The notes under the pieces were generated by a model. The model searched no databases and had not been told where the DNA came from. It saw only the letters and a program-made list of their open reading frames with translations. Position numbers and translations under genes: made by a program. From Oceanimonas pelagia (GTDB lineage Bacteria > Pseudomonadota > Gammaproteobacteria > Enterobacterales > Aeromonadaceae), in NCBI RefSeq assembly GCF_030849025.1, contig NZ_CP118224.1, positions 542,001 to 606,000 on the forward strand: a DNA stretch of 64,000 bases. Direction: 5' to 3'. Numbering within the stretch: position 1 is the stretch's first letter; each line of letters starts with the position of its first letter. Positions 45,122-54,924 of the stretch are shown here, in pieces.

Positions 45122-46525
45122 TCAGCTGCTGTGCTCGGCCTGAGGGCGTGAGCGGCGGCGGGGGGCACCGGCGCGCGGGCCGTCGCCGTCACCGCTGCGG
45201 TTGCCATTGGCACGCTGACCGCTGCGTTGGCCGTTGCCGCCGCTGCGGTTGCCACCGGCACGCTGGCCATTGCGTTGGCCCCCATTACCACCATTGCGCT
45301 GACCGCCAGAGCGCTGGCCGCCACCATTACGGCCACGGTTGCCGCCGCGGGTGTCTTCAAGGGGAGTCACCGGGGCGTTGGGATCGGGCTCGAAACCGGC
45401 CACCCGCTCCAGCGTGGCGGTCTGCTTGATGAGCCTTTCAATGGCCTTCAACAGCGGTTTTTCCTCGGCGCTCACCAGCGACAGCGCTTCGCCGTTGCTG
45501 CCGGCCCGGCCGGTGCGGCCAATGCGGTGCACATAGTCTTCCGCCACATGGGGCAGCTCATAGTTGACCACGTGGGGCAGCTCGCTGATGTCGATGCCGC
45601 GGGCGGCGATGTCGGTGGCCACCAGCACGCGAATGCCGCCGCTCTTGAACTCGCTCAGGGCCTTGGTGCGGGCACCCTGGCTCTTGTTGCCGTGAATGGC
45701 CATGGCCGGCAGGCCGTCCTTGCTCAGCTGTTCGGCCAGGCGGTTGGCGCCGTGCTTGGTGCGGGTAAACACCAGCACCTGACGCCAGTTGTGATGGCCG
45801 ATATGGTAGCTGAGCAGGGCGCGCTTGCGGCCCTTGTCCACCTCAAAAAAGCGCTGGGCAATGGTCTCGGCGGTGGCGTTGCGGCGGGCCACTTCAATGT
45901 GCTCGGGCTGGTTCAGCAGATCTTCGGCCAGGGCCTTGATGTCGTCGGAGAAGGTGGCGGAAAACAGCAGGTTCTGCCGTTGTCTGGGCAGCAGCGCCAG
46001 AATGCGGCGAATGTCGCGAATAAAACCCATGTCGAGCATGCGATCCGCCTCATCCAGCACCAGCATCTCAATGCGGGACAGATCGATGGAGCGCTGGGAC
46101 ACGTGATCCAGCAGCCGGCCCGGGGTGGCCACCACCACGTCCACCTTGCGGCCCAGGGCTTTCATTTGCGGGTTGATGCTGACGCCGCCGAACATCACCA
46201 GGGTGCGCAGGTTGGTGTGCCTGGCATAAGCGCGCAGGTTTTCTTCCACCTGGGCGGCCAGCTCGCGGGTGGGCGTGAGCACCAGAGCGCGCACCGGCGC
46301 CCGGCCGTTGGCCAGGGGGCGGGCCTGGGTTTCGCTCAGGCGCTGCAGCATGGGCAGGCCGAAGCCGGCGGTCTTGCCGGTGCCGGTCTGGGCGCCGGCG
46401 AGCAGGTCACCGCCCTTCAGCACCAGCGGAATGGCCTGCTGCTGAATGGGGGTCGGCTGGGTGTAACCACATTCGTGAATGGCTTGAACGAGCTTTTCGT
46501 TCAGGCCGAGGGAAGCAAATGACAT
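45122..46525 (-). CDS. rhlE: DEAD-box RNA helicase, RhlE type
   Basis: A 467-residue ATP-dependent RNA helicase. Motifs in order: Q-motif [24 protein letters not shown], Walker [21 protein letters not shown] in [16 protein letters not shown] in LLFSATF, and HRIGRTGR. The C-terminal ~85 residues are a low-complexity Gly/Asn/Arg/Gln tail that probably binds RNA loosely. ATG 46525 gives MSFASLGL, the family start. The long open frame upstream is not coding. RhlE acts in rRNA maturation and RNA turnover. Confidence 0.92.
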   Translation of the reverse strand: MSFASLGLNEKLVQAIHECGYTQPTPIQQQAIPLVLKGGDLLAGAQTGTGKTAGFGLPMLQRLSETQARPLANGRAPVRALVLTPTRELAAQVEENLRAYARHTNLRTLVMFGGVSINPQMKALGRKVDVVVATPGRLLDHVSQRSIDLSRIEMLVLDEADRMLDMGFIRDIRRILALLPRQRQNLLFSATFSDDIKALAEDLLNQPEHIEVARRNATAETIAQRFFEVDKGRKRALLSYHIGHHNWRQVLVFTRTKHGANRLAEQLSKDGLPAMAIHGNKSQGARTKALSEFKSGGIRVLVATDIAARGIDISELPHVVNYELPHVAEDYVHRIGRTGRAGSNGEALSLVSAEEKPLLKAIERLIKQTATLERVAGFEPDPNAPVTPLEDTRGGNRGRNGGGQRSGGQRNGGNGGQRNGQRAGGNRSGGNGQRSGQRANGNRSGDGDGPRAGAPRRRSRPQAEHSS

Positions 46526-46628
46526 GAGACTCCGAACTAACAAGGTCCTGGCGGACGATTGAGGGATTGCCGGTGGGCAAAGTGGCGGCATGATAACAGA
46601 AAAGCGGCAAAAGCCATAAAAAGCGGTG

Positions 46629-47345
46629 TCAGCCGGCGTGATACCCGCGCGGATCGTCGGTAAAGACCATGTCCACGCCCCAGTGGTCAAGCGTGCGCAT
46701 ACGGTCGGGGTCGTTCACGGTATAGCAGTGCAGCAAAAAACCGGCGGCCTTGACGGCCCGGGCCTGGCGTTGGGTCAGGTAGCGCTGGTTGCAGTGTAAC
46801 GCCACGCAGCCCAGTCGCAGCAATTGTGCGTGCCAGTCGGGGGGCAGCCGCTCCACCAGCAGGCCGCGGGTAATGGCCGGGGCCAGTTGCCGCAGGTGAG
46901 CCAGGCAGGCGGGGGCAAAGCTGGAAAACAGCAGGGCGCCGGCGGGCATTAGCTGCTCGTTAACCACCTTACTTACCCGCCGGCTCAGGCGTTCGGGATC
47001 GGCTCCCGGATTCATTTTCAGTTCAATGTTCACGCTCATGCCCAGTGTACCGGCCAGGGAGAGGTAATCCGCCAGCCGGGGCAGGGGCTCGCCGGCAAAC
47101 TCGGCGCCAAACCAGCCGCCGGCATCCAGCCGGGCCAGTTCCGGCCAGGTGAGTTCGCGCACCCGGCCCCGGCCATTGCTGCAGCGGTTGACGGTGGCGT
47201 CGTGGATCAGCACCACCTCATCATCGCGGCTGAGCTGCACGTCGATTTCCACCCACTTCAGGCCGAGTGCATCTGCGGCGCGCAGGCCGGCCAGGGTGTT
47301 TTCCGGCGCCAGCGCCGCCACGCCCCGGTGGCCGCAAAGCTTCAT
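46629..47345 (-). CDS. ugpQ: Glycerophosphodiester phosphodiesterase
   Basis: A 238-residue TIM-barrel enzyme that hydrolyses glycerophosphodiesters to sn-glycerol 3-phosphate. The catalytic pair lies in [14 protein letters not shown] and [15 protein letters not shown]; metal ligands fit [14 protein letters not shown] and NIELKMNPG. There is no signal peptide and the length matches cytosolic UgpQ (247). It starts one base after the stop of the SMR gene, so the two are co-transcribed. Confidence 0.92.
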   Translation of the reverse strand: MKLCGHRGVAALAPENTLAGLRAADALGLKWVEIDVQLSRDDEVVLIHDATVNRCSNGRGRVRELTWPELARLDAGGWFGAEFAGEPLPRLADYLSLAGTLGMSVNIELKMNPGADPERLSRRVSKVVNEQLMPAGALLFSSFAPACLAHLRQLAPAITRGLLVERLPPDWHAQLLRLGCVALHCNQRYLTQRQARAVKAAGFLLHCYTVNDPDRMRTLDHWGVDMVFTDDPRGYHAG

Positions 47346-47346
47346 G

Positions 47347-47685
47347 TCAGTGTCCCCCGGTCCTGGACCACAACTGGATCACCGCCACACCGGCAATGAT
47401 CAGCGCCATGCCGAGCATGGCCGGCAGATCCGGCATCTGCCGGTAAAACAGCACCGCCAGCAGGGTCACCAGCACGATGCCGGCGCCGGACCAGATGGCG
47501 TAGGCGATGCCCACCGGCACGGTTTTCACCACCAGCCCCAGCAGCCAGAAGGCCAGGCCATAACCGGCCACCACCAGCAGCGACGGCCCCGGCCGGGTAA
47601 AGCCGGCGGCGGCCTTGAGGGCCGTGGTGGCCACCACTTCCGCGGCAATGGCCAGAGTCAGCAGCAGATATGCATTCATCAACAT
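47347..47685 (-). CDS. Small multidrug resistance (SMR) transporter, EmrE-like
   Basis: A 112-residue, four-helix proton-coupled exporter. It keeps the essential membrane glutamate in LAIAAEVVATTALK, the substrate-site GIAYAIWSGAGIVL with tryptophan, and DLPAMLGMALIIAGV. It resembles EmrE more than Gdx/SugE by these segments. Starts at ATG 47685 or 47679 are both possible. It is first in an operon with the glycerophosphodiesterase. Confidence 0.88.
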   Translation of the reverse strand: MLMNAYLLLTLAIAAEVVATTALKAAAGFTRPGPSLLVVAGYGLAFWLLGLVVKTVPVGIAYAIWSGAGIVLVTLLAVLFYRQMPDLPAMLGMALIIAGVAVIQLWSRTGGH

Positions 47686-47802
47686 TCGGCTCAGTTACAA
47701 AAGAAACGGTCGATATGGGCGAGTTTATCGTAAACTGACCGCCGAGTACGGTTCTGCCTTGCTTTCGTAACCAGTATCAACCTTTCGACGTCGTTTTTTC
47801 TT

Positions 47803-49167
47803 ATGATAAATCCTCTTGATTATGGCCGGTCTCAGTGGCGGCAAATTCTTCACGACTACTCACCGGTACTGCGCCACGACATGAGCGAGCTGGTGCGGGC
47901 TCACAGCCGGGCGCTGGCGGTGAATTTCTATCAGCAAATGATGGAGCAGCCCGACGCCCGACGCTTTCTCGAACATGAGCAGGTCAACCGGCAACTGAAG
48001 GCATCCATGACCCGCTGGCTGGAGCAGGTGTTTTCGGTGCAGGAACTCACTCAGGTCGATGAGGCGGTGGAGCGTCAGTTTGAAGTGGGTCGGGTGCACG
48101 CCCGCATCAACCTGCCCATCAGCCTGGTCTCGGCCGGGGCCCGGTTGCATAAAAAGCGTCTGCTTGAGCAGGTAACGCAGCACTGGTCCGGCCCCGGTGA
48201 TTGGCTGCAGGCGGCCACCTATCTGGCCGAGGTGATTGACCTGTCCATTGAGCTGATGAGCCTGGCATTTGTGTCCAAGGCGGATGATAAGAGCCGGGCG
48301 GCCGAGGCCTACCGGCTGCACAGCCTGGGGCTGAACCTGTCGGTGGAGCGGGAGCGGCAACGGGCGTCCTTGCTCGACTGGAGTCAGGAGCTGATGTTTA
48401 CTCTGCATCAGCCCGGCATGTCATTGCAGCCGCTGCGTCAGTCCGAGTTCGGGCTCTGGTTTTACCATCAGGCGGTGTCGGTGTTTGAAGGTGCTCCCGA
48501 GCTTGAAAAAATCGAGCAGATTCTCAACCAGATTGATGAGCAGCATCTGCCGGCCCTGGCCTGCGTGCTGGAAGACAGAGCCCGGCTGGCAGAGCACATG
48601 GCCGCCCTGCAGCAACAGCTGCGCGCCGTGTCCTATGTGCTGAGCAAGCTGTTTGATCGCTTTATCGAACTTGAGCATGGCCGGGACACCCTCACCCGGC
48701 TGCTGGACCGGCGCTTTTTGCCGGCGGTGCTCAACCGGGAAGTGCGCCTGGCCATGCGTGGCGGCGGCACCTTCTCGGTGGTGCTGTTCGATGTGGATCA
48801 TTTCAAATCCATTAACGATAACCACGGCCACAAGGGCGGTGACCTGGTATTGCAGCAGGTGGCGGGGCTGGTGGCCGGCAGTATACGCAGCAGTGACTTC
48901 TGCTTTCGCTACGGCGGTGAAGAGCTGCTGGTGGTGCTGGTGGAAGCGGATGCGCAAAATGCCCTGAAAGTGGCGGACAAAATTCGCGAAAAGCTGATGA
49001 ACAGCGAGCTGGAGCTGGAAAATCAGCAGTCACTGAAAGTGACCATCAGTGGCGGTGTCGCCACCTTTGATGGTCATCCGGATTATGCGCAGCTTATCAA
49101 GCGGGCCGATGAGGCCCTGTACCGGGCCAAGGCCGGGGGCCGCAACCGCTGCATGGCTGCCGGCTGA
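47803..49167 (+). CDS. Globin-coupled diguanylate cyclase (DosC-like oxygen sensor)
   Basis: A 454-residue soluble enzyme. Residues ~10-160 are a sensor globin with proximal H99 (VGRVHARINLP) and distal Y43 (NFYQQM), the same pair as in E. coli DosC. A helical linker leads to GGDEF with catalytic GGEEL at 371-375 and an intact product-inhibition site RSSD (362-365). O2 binding to haem should tune c-di-GMP synthesis. The ATG has almost no ribosome site (TTTTTTCTT before it), so it may be poorly translated. No DosP partner is adjacent. Confidence 0.92.
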   Translation: MINPLDYGRSQWRQILHDYSPVLRHDMSELVRAHSRALAVNFYQQMMEQPDARRFLEHEQVNRQLKASMTRWLEQVFSVQELTQVDEAVERQFEVGRVHARINLPISLVSAGARLHKKRLLEQVTQHWSGPGDWLQAATYLAEVIDLSIELMSLAFVSKADDKSRAAEAYRLHSLGLNLSVERERQRASLLDWSQELMFTLHQPGMSLQPLRQSEFGLWFYHQAVSVFEGAPELEKIEQILNQIDEQHLPALACVLEDRARLAEHMAALQQQLRAVSYVLSKLFDRFIELEHGRDTLTRLLDRRFLPAVLNREVRLAMRGGGTFSVVLFDVDHFKSINDNHGHKGGDLVLQQVAGLVAGSIRSSDFCFRYGGEELLVVLVEADAQNALKVADKIREKLMNSELELENQQSLKVTISGGVATFDGHPDYAQLIKRADEALYRAKAGGRNRCMAAG

Positions 49168-49182
49168 CGGGCAGCAGCCGGG

Positions 49183-50082
49183 CTAGCGGCACTCGGGCGT
49201 GCTCATGTTGATCTTCGGCAGGGGTTCGCCCTTCAGCCGGGGCGTGGGCAGGGCCTGCACCCTGAGCGTCCAGCCCGGCGGCGCAGTTTCGCCGGGCAGC
49301 ACCGGGTAAATCAGTGCGATGCTGAGGTTGGGGTTGCGCCGGGCCAGACGCTGGGCGGTGCCCAGGCCCTCATCGATATGAAAGCGGCCCACGGTCAGCA
49401 TCACCCGGTGGCCGGGGTGACGCTCGAGGTAGCGGGCAATGCTTTCGGCCATGGTGTCGTCCCAGCTGGTCTGGGCGGCGAACTGGTGGTCGGTGGGAGC
49501 CTGGCCGTGAAAGCGGCTGGCCATAAAGCGGGCCTTGTAGGCGTCGTTGTCCAGGGTCAGTCGCTCGGCCACCCAGCCCCGGTGGCTGGCCGGCAGCCGG
49601 TTCAGGTAATCCGGTCCTTCGTGGCCAATGCAGCGCACGATGGCCCGGGGCGCATTGGCGGCCAGCACCGGAATGCCCGCGGCTTTGGCCAGCTCCACCA
49701 GCGGCCGGTAGTCGCGACGGTAACCGGGCCAGGCATCCGCCCGCTCGATAAAGGCGTCCTCGCCCAGCTCACCGGCCAGGTAGGCATTCACCTCGGTCTG
49801 CCTGTCGCGGCTGAACTGCTCCATGGCCAGTGCCAGCGGCCGGGGCCGGGTCAGCAACTGCGCCAGCAGCTCGGCCTGAAAGCGGTGCACGCCGGCATGG
49901 CCATGCAGCTCGCCCACCATGATCACATCGGCCCGATCCAGCCGCCCGGCGGCCTCGGCCAGCGAGACCGGGCGACCCTGGTCATCCAGCAAGCGGTAGT
50001 CAAACAGGGTGGCGGGCGGAGTGGCCTCGGCCTGGCAGCCAAGCAGCGCCAGGGTGAGCAGCACTGTGATCAGGGAGCGCAT
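49183..50082 (-). CDS. ChaN family haem-binding/iron-regulated lipoprotein
   Basis: A 299-residue outer-membrane-type lipoprotein with lipobox LALLGC (C16). ChaN-family segments include VIMVGELHGHAGVHRFQAELL, LALAMEQFSRDRQ, VLAANAPRAIVRCIGHEG and VMLTVGRFHIDEGLG. ChaN of Campylobacter binds haem and is iron-regulated. A Fur-like sequence lies in the short gap upstream. AAGGTGA precedes the ATG. It diverges from the MFS transporter gene. Confidence 0.85.
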   Translation of the reverse strand: MRSLITVLLTLALLGCQAEATPPATLFDYRLLDDQGRPVSLAEAAGRLDRADVIMVGELHGHAGVHRFQAELLAQLLTRPRPLALAMEQFSRDRQTEVNAYLAGELGEDAFIERADAWPGYRRDYRPLVELAKAAGIPVLAANAPRAIVRCIGHEGPDYLNRLPASHRGWVAERLTLDNDAYKARFMASRFHGQAPTDHQFAAQTSWDDTMAESIARYLERHPGHRVMLTVGRFHIDEGLGTAQRLARRNPNLSIALIYPVLPGETAPPGWTLRVQALPTPRLKGEPLPKINMSTPECR

Positions 50083-50121
50083 GAGTCACCTTTCAATAAA
50101 TGGTTAACGGCAATTCGCCGG

Positions 50122-50140
50122 TAAAGTGATTATCATAGCC
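50122..50140. promoter_or_regulatory. Possible Fur box upstream of the ChaN gene
   Basis: Centred on TGAT-T-ATCA, about 12 of 18 arm positions match the Fur consensus. It is 40 bases before the ChaN start and 26 bases before the divergent MFS start. It is much weaker than the tonB site. Confidence 0.35.
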
Positions 50141-50166
50141 GGCATCCTACTCCAACCAATACGGAC

Positions 50167-51312
50167 ATGGCGCCCGCATACTGGCTTTCACTGTTTTTTG
50201 CCCTGTATTACTTCGGCTACGGCACCTTTCTGCCCTTCTGGGCGCTGTGGCTGGAGCATGCCGGCGCCACGGCGGGGCTGATTGGCCTGCTGCTGGGGCT
50301 GGGCATGGCGGTGCGCTGCGTGGGCATTCTCGGGGTAATGAGCCGGGTGCGGGCGGCCCGTCACCTGCTGCCGGTGATGCAGGGGCTGAGTCTGCTCAGC
50401 CTGCTGGGCTTTGCCGCCTTTTACGGCTGGCAGTCGAGCACCGGGCTGCTGGTGCTGACGGTGCTGGTCAACCTGATCTACCCGGCGCTTATTCCCCTCA
50501 GCGAGGCCATGGCCAGCCGCTATATTGTGCAAATTCAGCTCGACTACGGCCAGACCCGACTGTGGGGATCGGCGGCCTTTATTGCCGCCAACCTGGTGGT
50601 GGGCCTGCTCGACGAGCGGCTGGGCAGCCAGTGGATTTTGCACAGCATGGTGATGTCGCTCGGGCTGATGCTGTTGCTCAGCCTGACGCGGCCTCAGCCG
50701 CTGCCGGCGGAGCAGCCGGCCAGCCGGGCCGGCGAGGGCATCGGGCGTGTGCTGCGCCGCCCCGGGGTGGGGCGGTTTTTGCTGATCACCGCCCTGCTGC
50801 AGGGCAGCCACGCCTTTTACTACGGCTTCAGTGCCCTGTACTGGCAGCAGCAGGGGTACAGCACCAGTGTGATCGGTTATCTGTGGGGGCTGGGCGTGCT
50901 GGCGGAGATCCTGGTGTTTGCCGGCGATCGCAAGTGGCTCGGTCACCTGGGGGCCCGGCCCCTGCTGCTGGCCGGCCTGTGTTGTGCCCTGTGCCGCTGG
51001 CTGATACTGGGCGCCACCACCGAACTGGTGTGGCTGGTGCTGGCCCAGCTGCTGCACGCGGGCAGCTTCGGGCTCAGCCACCTGGGGGCGGTGCGCTTTA
51101 TCAGCCGGGAACTGGATGAGGGCGCGGTTTTTGGCGCGCAGGCCTTGTATGCGTCCATTTCTCTCGGCATGGTGTCGGGAGTCGTGCTGATGGTGTCGGG
51201 CCCGCTCTACGGGCAGTTTGGCGGGCACACTTTCTGGTTAATGGCGGCGATGGTGCTGCCGGTGGCCTGGCTGCTGGCCAGGCCCCTGTTGAAGGAGCAA
51301 AAGCAGCCATGA
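50167..51312 (+). CDS. MFS transporter, HcaT/3-phenylpropionate type
   Basis: A 381-residue, 12-helix transporter of the MFS_1-like group that includes HcaT: SLFFALYYFGYGTFLPFWALWLEHAG at the start, GQTRLWGSAAFIAANLVVG, HAFYYGFSALYWQQQGYS, GVLAEILVFAGDRKWLG and FGLSHLGAVRFISREL. It may take up an aromatic or other organic acid. The stop overlaps the start of the CrbS-type kinase by four bases (ATGA), so the two are coupled; the link with a carbon-sensing kinase is suggestive. Confidence 0.85.
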   Translation: MAPAYWLSLFFALYYFGYGTFLPFWALWLEHAGATAGLIGLLLGLGMAVRCVGILGVMSRVRAARHLLPVMQGLSLLSLLGFAAFYGWQSSTGLLVLTVLVNLIYPALIPLSEAMASRYIVQIQLDYGQTRLWGSAAFIAANLVVGLLDERLGSQWILHSMVMSLGLMLLLSLTRPQPLPAEQPASRAGEGIGRVLRRPGVGRFLLITALLQGSHAFYYGFSALYWQQQGYSTSVIGYLWGLGVLAEILVFAGDRKWLGHLGARPLLLAGLCCALCRWLILGATTELVWLVLAQLLHAGSFGLSHLGAVRFISRELDEGAVFGAQALYASISLGMVSGVVLMVSGPLYGQFGGHTFWLMAAMVLPVAWLLARPLLKEQKQP

Positions 51313-54300
51313 TGCAGGGCTGGACCGTAATCAATATCGCACTGGCCTACCTGGGGGTGCTGTTTCTGCTGGCCTGGCTGGGGGATCAGCCGCGCATGGG
51401 CAACCGCATTCGGCGCTTCAGGCCTCTGCTCTACAGCCTGTCGCTGGCGGTGTACTGTACCTCCTGGAGCTTTTTCGGCACCGTGGGTCAGGCCAGCACC
51501 GACGGCTGGACCTATTTCACCATTTATCTCGGCCCCATTCTGATGTTCACCCTGGGCGGGCGTTTTATCGCCCGGCTGATCGACGTGGCCAAGCGCGAGC
51601 ACATTACCTCCATTGCCGACTTTATCGCCGCCCGCTACGGCAAGTCCCAGCGGCTGGCGGTGTTCATCACCCTGATCGCCATCGTGGGTGTGCTGCCCTA
51701 CATCGCCCTGCAGCTCAAGGCCATCGTCATGGGGCTGAACCTGATGGCGCCGGACGTGGTGGCCGGCGCCGGCCGCAACGCCGGCGAGGTGGCGTTGATG
51801 GTGACCCTGCTGTTTACCCTGTTTATTCTGCTGTTCGGCACTCGCCATATCGACGCCACCGAGCACCAGCGCGGGGTCATGGTGGCCATTGCCGCCGAGT
51901 CGGTGGTCAAGCTGGTGGCCTTTATCGTGGTGGGCGGATTTGCGCTCTGGCTGATCCTGGCCTTTCCCAACCAGCAGCGGGTGATGGTAACCGAGGACTT
52001 TATTCGCTCCCTGAGTGTGGTCAGCGGCGGTCACCTGCTTGACATCGGCGTGTATACCCTGCTGTCGATGAGCGCCATTATCTGCCTGCCGCGCCAGTTT
52101 CACGTGGCAGTGGTGGAGCACCATGGTCCGGCGGATCTGCGCTGGGCCCGGCGCATTTTTCCGGTGTATCTGCTGTTGTTTGGCCTGCTGGTGCTGCCGT
52201 TGTCGCTGGCGGGGCAGCAGTGGCTGTCGGCGGGCACCTCGCCCGATACCTATGTGATCAGCCTCCCCCTGGATCTGGGGCACCCTAATCTGGCCATGCT
52301 GGCCTTTATCGGCGGCGCCTCGGCCGCCACCGGCATGATGATCATTTCCACCATCGCCCTGGCCATCATGATCAGCAACGATCTGGTGCTGCCGATGATC
52401 CTGCGCCGGCGCCAGCTGCAGGGGGCCGGCTTTGAGGACGTGGCCCAGCTGCTGCTCAATGTGCGCCGTACCGCCATTATGGTGATCATGGCCACCGCCT
52501 GGCTGGTGTTTCTGTGGCTGGGCGACATCAGCAGCCTGTCGCGCATCGGTTACCTCAGCTTTGCCGCCATCGCCCAGTTTGCCCCGGCGCTGGTGCTGGG
52601 GTTGCTGTGGCGCGGCGGCAACCGCCGCGGTGCCTACTGGGGACTGAGCCTGGGCATGCTGATGTGGCTGCTCAACCTGATGGCGGAAACCGGGCTGTTT
52701 GCCGGCGACGCCAGCACCAACGTGGTGCTCTGGCTGCTGACGCCGCCGACTGTGGGCTGGCTGGCCGAGATGAGCCCGGTGACCTGGGGCATTCTGCTCA
52801 GCCTGCTGTGCAACCTGGCCGGCTACCTGGCGGGCTCCTGGCTGTCGGTGCCTTCGGTGAGCGAGCGCTTTCAGGCCGCCGCCTTTGTGGGACGTCCCCA
52901 CAAGGATGACGACGATGTGTACCGGGCCAAGGTGACGGTGCGGGATCTGGAGCAGCTGGCGTCGCGTTTTGTGGGCGAGGCCAGAGTCAAGCGGGCCTTT
53001 GCCCGCTATGCCGGCGAGCAGGGCACCCTGGAAGGCAGCATGCAGGCCCCGGCCAGCCTTATCCGCCATACCGAGCGGGTGCTGGCCGGGGTGTTCGGCA
53101 CCTCGTCGGCCCGGCTGGTGCTGGCGTCGGCGGTGCAGGGCCGCTCCATGGAGCTGGACGAGCTGGCCACCATCGTCGACGAAGCCGGCGATGTGTTCCG
53201 TTTTAACCGGGGCCTGCTGCAGGGCGCCATCGAGCACATCAGCCTGGGCATTTCGGTGGTGGACAAGGAGTTGCGGCTGGTGGCCTGGAACCGGCGCTAC
53301 CTGGAGCTGTTCCAGTATCCGCCCGGGCTGATCCGGGTGGGCCGGCCCATTGCCGACATTATTCGTCACAACGCCGGGCAGGGCCTGTGCGGCCCCGGCG
53401 ATGTGGACCAGCATGTGTCCCGGCGGGTGGCCTTTATGAAGGCGGGCAGCCGCCATGTGTCGGCGCGCACCCGGCCCGACGGCCGGGTGATCGAGGTGCA
53501 GGGCAATCCCATGCCCGGCGGTGGCTTTGTGATGACCTTTAACGACATCACCACCTTTCGCCAGGCCGAGCAGGTGCTGAAAGACGCCAACGTCATGCTG
53601 GAGCAGCGGGTGGCGGAACGCACCCGCGAGCTGTCGACGGTGAACGAGCAACTGCTGGCGGCCAACCGCCAGGCGGAGCTGGCCAATGCCTCCAAGAGCC
53701 GTTTTCTGGCGGCGGTCAGCCACGATCTGATGCAGCCGCTCAACGCCGCCAAGCTGTTTGCCTCGTCCTGGCTGGAAACCTCCAGTGACGATGAAAGCCG
53801 GCGGTTGGCTGGCCATATCGACCGCTCCCTGACGGCGGCAGAAGAGCTGATCGGCGATTTGCTTGACATGTCCCGGCTGGAGTCGGGCAAGCTCACCGCC
53901 AAACCCCAGGATTTTGCCATTGAGGAGTTGTTCGACACCCTCAAGGCCGAGTTCGGGGTGCTGGCTGAACAGCAGGGGGGCGCGTTTTCGGTGGTGGGCA
54001 GCCGGCTTGGGGTGCACAGCGATCCCCGGTTGTTGCGGCGCATATTGCAGAACTTTCTCACCAATGCCCTGCGTTACAGCGCCGGCGGCCACATTGTGCT
54101 GGGGCTGCGGCGGGCCGGCGAGCAGGTGCGCATAGAGGTGTGGGACAACGGTCCCGGCATTCCCGCCGACAAGCTGGATCTGATCTTTGACGAGTTTACC
54201 CGGCTGGAAGCGGGCCAGCGCCATCAGCAGGGCCTGGGCCTGGGCCTGGCCATCGCCCAGGGGCTGGCGGGCATTCTGGGCCACCGGCTCGGGGTGCGGT

Positions 54301-54779
54301 CAAGGGAAGGCAGGGGCTCGGTATTCAGCATTACCCTGCCGCGGGCTCACCGGCCGCCCGGCGCCGGAGTGCCCGTGCCGGTGGCGGTGGCCGGCGGCGG
54401 CAACCGGCTGGCCGGGCTGAAGATACTGTGTATCGACAACGAGGCCGACATTCTCACCGCCATGAACAGCCTGCTGGGGCGCTGGGGCTGCGAGGTGCGT
54501 CTGGCCGGCGGTGGCGATGAGGCCAGGGCGTTGTGCCGTGACGGTTTTTCGCCTCAGGTGATCCTCTCCGATTATCATTTGGACGACGGCGAAAACGGGG
54601 TCTCGGCGATCAACATGCTGCGGCTGGAGTTTGGCCGCATTCCGGCGGTGGTGATCAGCGCCGACCGCCAGCCCGAGTTGCAGCAGCAACTGCAGCAGCA
54701 GGATCTCGGTTACCTGAGCAAGCCGGTCAAGCCGCTGAAGCTGCGGGCACTGTTGCAGCATTTGGTGAAGGGGGGATAA
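51309..54779 (+). CDS. crbS: CrbS/MxtR-type sensor kinase (Na+/solute symporter domain, PAS, HisKA, HATPase, REC)
   Basis: A 1156-residue membrane hybrid kinase. Residues ~1-500 are a PutP/SLC5-like 12-13-helix domain (SLAVYCTSWSFFGTVGQASTDGW). A linker and PAS (~625-750) precede HisKA with H805 in SHDLMQPLNA, the ATPase (DNGPGIP, GLGLGLAIAQG) and a receiver with D1088 in LSDYHLDDGENG. This order is that of CrbS/MxtR/CbrA-like kinases that control acetate or carbon use. The convergent LuxR-type regulator next to it is the likely partner. Confidence 0.88.
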   Translation: MMQGWTVINIALAYLGVLFLLAWLGDQPRMGNRIRRFRPLLYSLSLAVYCTSWSFFGTVGQASTDGWTYFTIYLGPILMFTLGGRFIARLIDVAKREHITSIADFIAARYGKSQRLAVFITLIAIVGVLPYIALQLKAIVMGLNLMAPDVVAGAGRNAGEVALMVTLLFTLFILLFGTRHIDATEHQRGVMVAIAAESVVKLVAFIVVGGFALWLILAFPNQQRVMVTEDFIRSLSVVSGGHLLDIGVYTLLSMSAIICLPRQFHVAVVEHHGPADLRWARRIFPVYLLLFGLLVLPLSLAGQQWLSAGTSPDTYVISLPLDLGHPNLAMLAFIGGASAATGMMIISTIALAIMISNDLVLPMILRRRQLQGAGFEDVAQLLLNVRRTAIMVIMATAWLVFLWLGDISSLSRIGYLSFAAIAQFAPALVLGLLWRGGNRRGAYWGLSLGMLMWLLNLMAETGLFAGDASTNVVLWLLTPPTVGWLAEMSPVTWGILLSLLCNLAGYLAGSWLSVPSVSERFQAAAFVGRPHKDDDDVYRAKVTVRDLEQLASRFVGEARVKRAFARYAGEQGTLEGSMQAPASLIRHTERVLAGVFGTSSARLVLASAVQGRSMELDELATIVDEAGDVFRFNRGLLQGAIEHISLGISVVDKELRLVAWNRRYLELFQYPPGLIRVGRPIADIIRHNAGQGLCGPGDVDQHVSRRVAFMKAGSRHVSARTRPDGRVIEVQGNPMPGGGFVMTFNDITTFRQAEQVLKDANVMLEQRVAERTRELSTVNEQLLAANRQAELANASKSRFLAAVSHDLMQPLNAAKLFASSWLETSSDDESRRLAGHIDRSLTAAEELIGDLLDMSRLESGKLTAKPQDFAIEELFDTLKAEFGVLAEQQGGAFSVVGSRLGVHSDPRLLRRILQNFLTNALRYSAGGHIVLGLRRAGEQVRIEVWDNGPGIPADKLDLIFDEFTRLEAGQRHQQGLGLGLAIAQGLAGILGHRLGVRSREGRGSVFSITLPRAHRPPGAGVPVPVAVAGGGNRLAGLKILCIDNEADILTAMNSLLGRWGCEVRLAGGGDEARALCRDGFSPQVILSDYHLDDGENGVSAINMLRLEFGRIPAVVISADRQPELQQQLQQQDLGYLSKPVKPLKLRALLQHLVKGG

Positions 54780-54924
54780 GGGGAATGAGTAGGTTGCGAA
54801 TGAGCGCAGCGAATTCCAACATGAAGGCGCTTGCGGTTTCGTGAACTGAGGGATTAGGGATTAGCGGGAGTTTATTCTGTTCCCTAGTCCCTAGTCCCTA
54901 GTCCCTAGTCCCTAGTCCCTATTG
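54780..54924. repeat. Heptamer tandem repeat between the CrbS- and CrbR-type genes
   Basis: Five perfect TCCCTAG units (54881-54915) and one TCCCTAT (54916-54922). Upstream, GGGATTAGGGATTAG (54850-54864) is a near-complement of the array, so the RNA could fold into a stem. The rest of the gap (54780-54849) shows nothing clear. No separate terminator is seen for either convergent gene, so this stem may serve that role. Confidence 0.75.

Noticed and set aside
45227-46522. Long open frame (431 codons) antisense to the DEAD-box helicase
   Set aside because: It mirrors the helicase codons in a high-GC gene, has Gly/Ala/His/Gln-rich low-complexity sequence and no ribosome site; the helicase strand carries all family motifs.
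51207-54284. 1025-codon open frame antisense to the CrbS-type kinase
   Set aside because: Rich in His, Gln, Arg, Gly and Pro with no domain character, as expected for the reverse of a GC-rich gene; the sense strand encodes a full kinase.
54881-54922. CRISPR-like repeat array
   Set aside because: Units are 7 bp and contiguous with no spacers; no cas genes are in the window.
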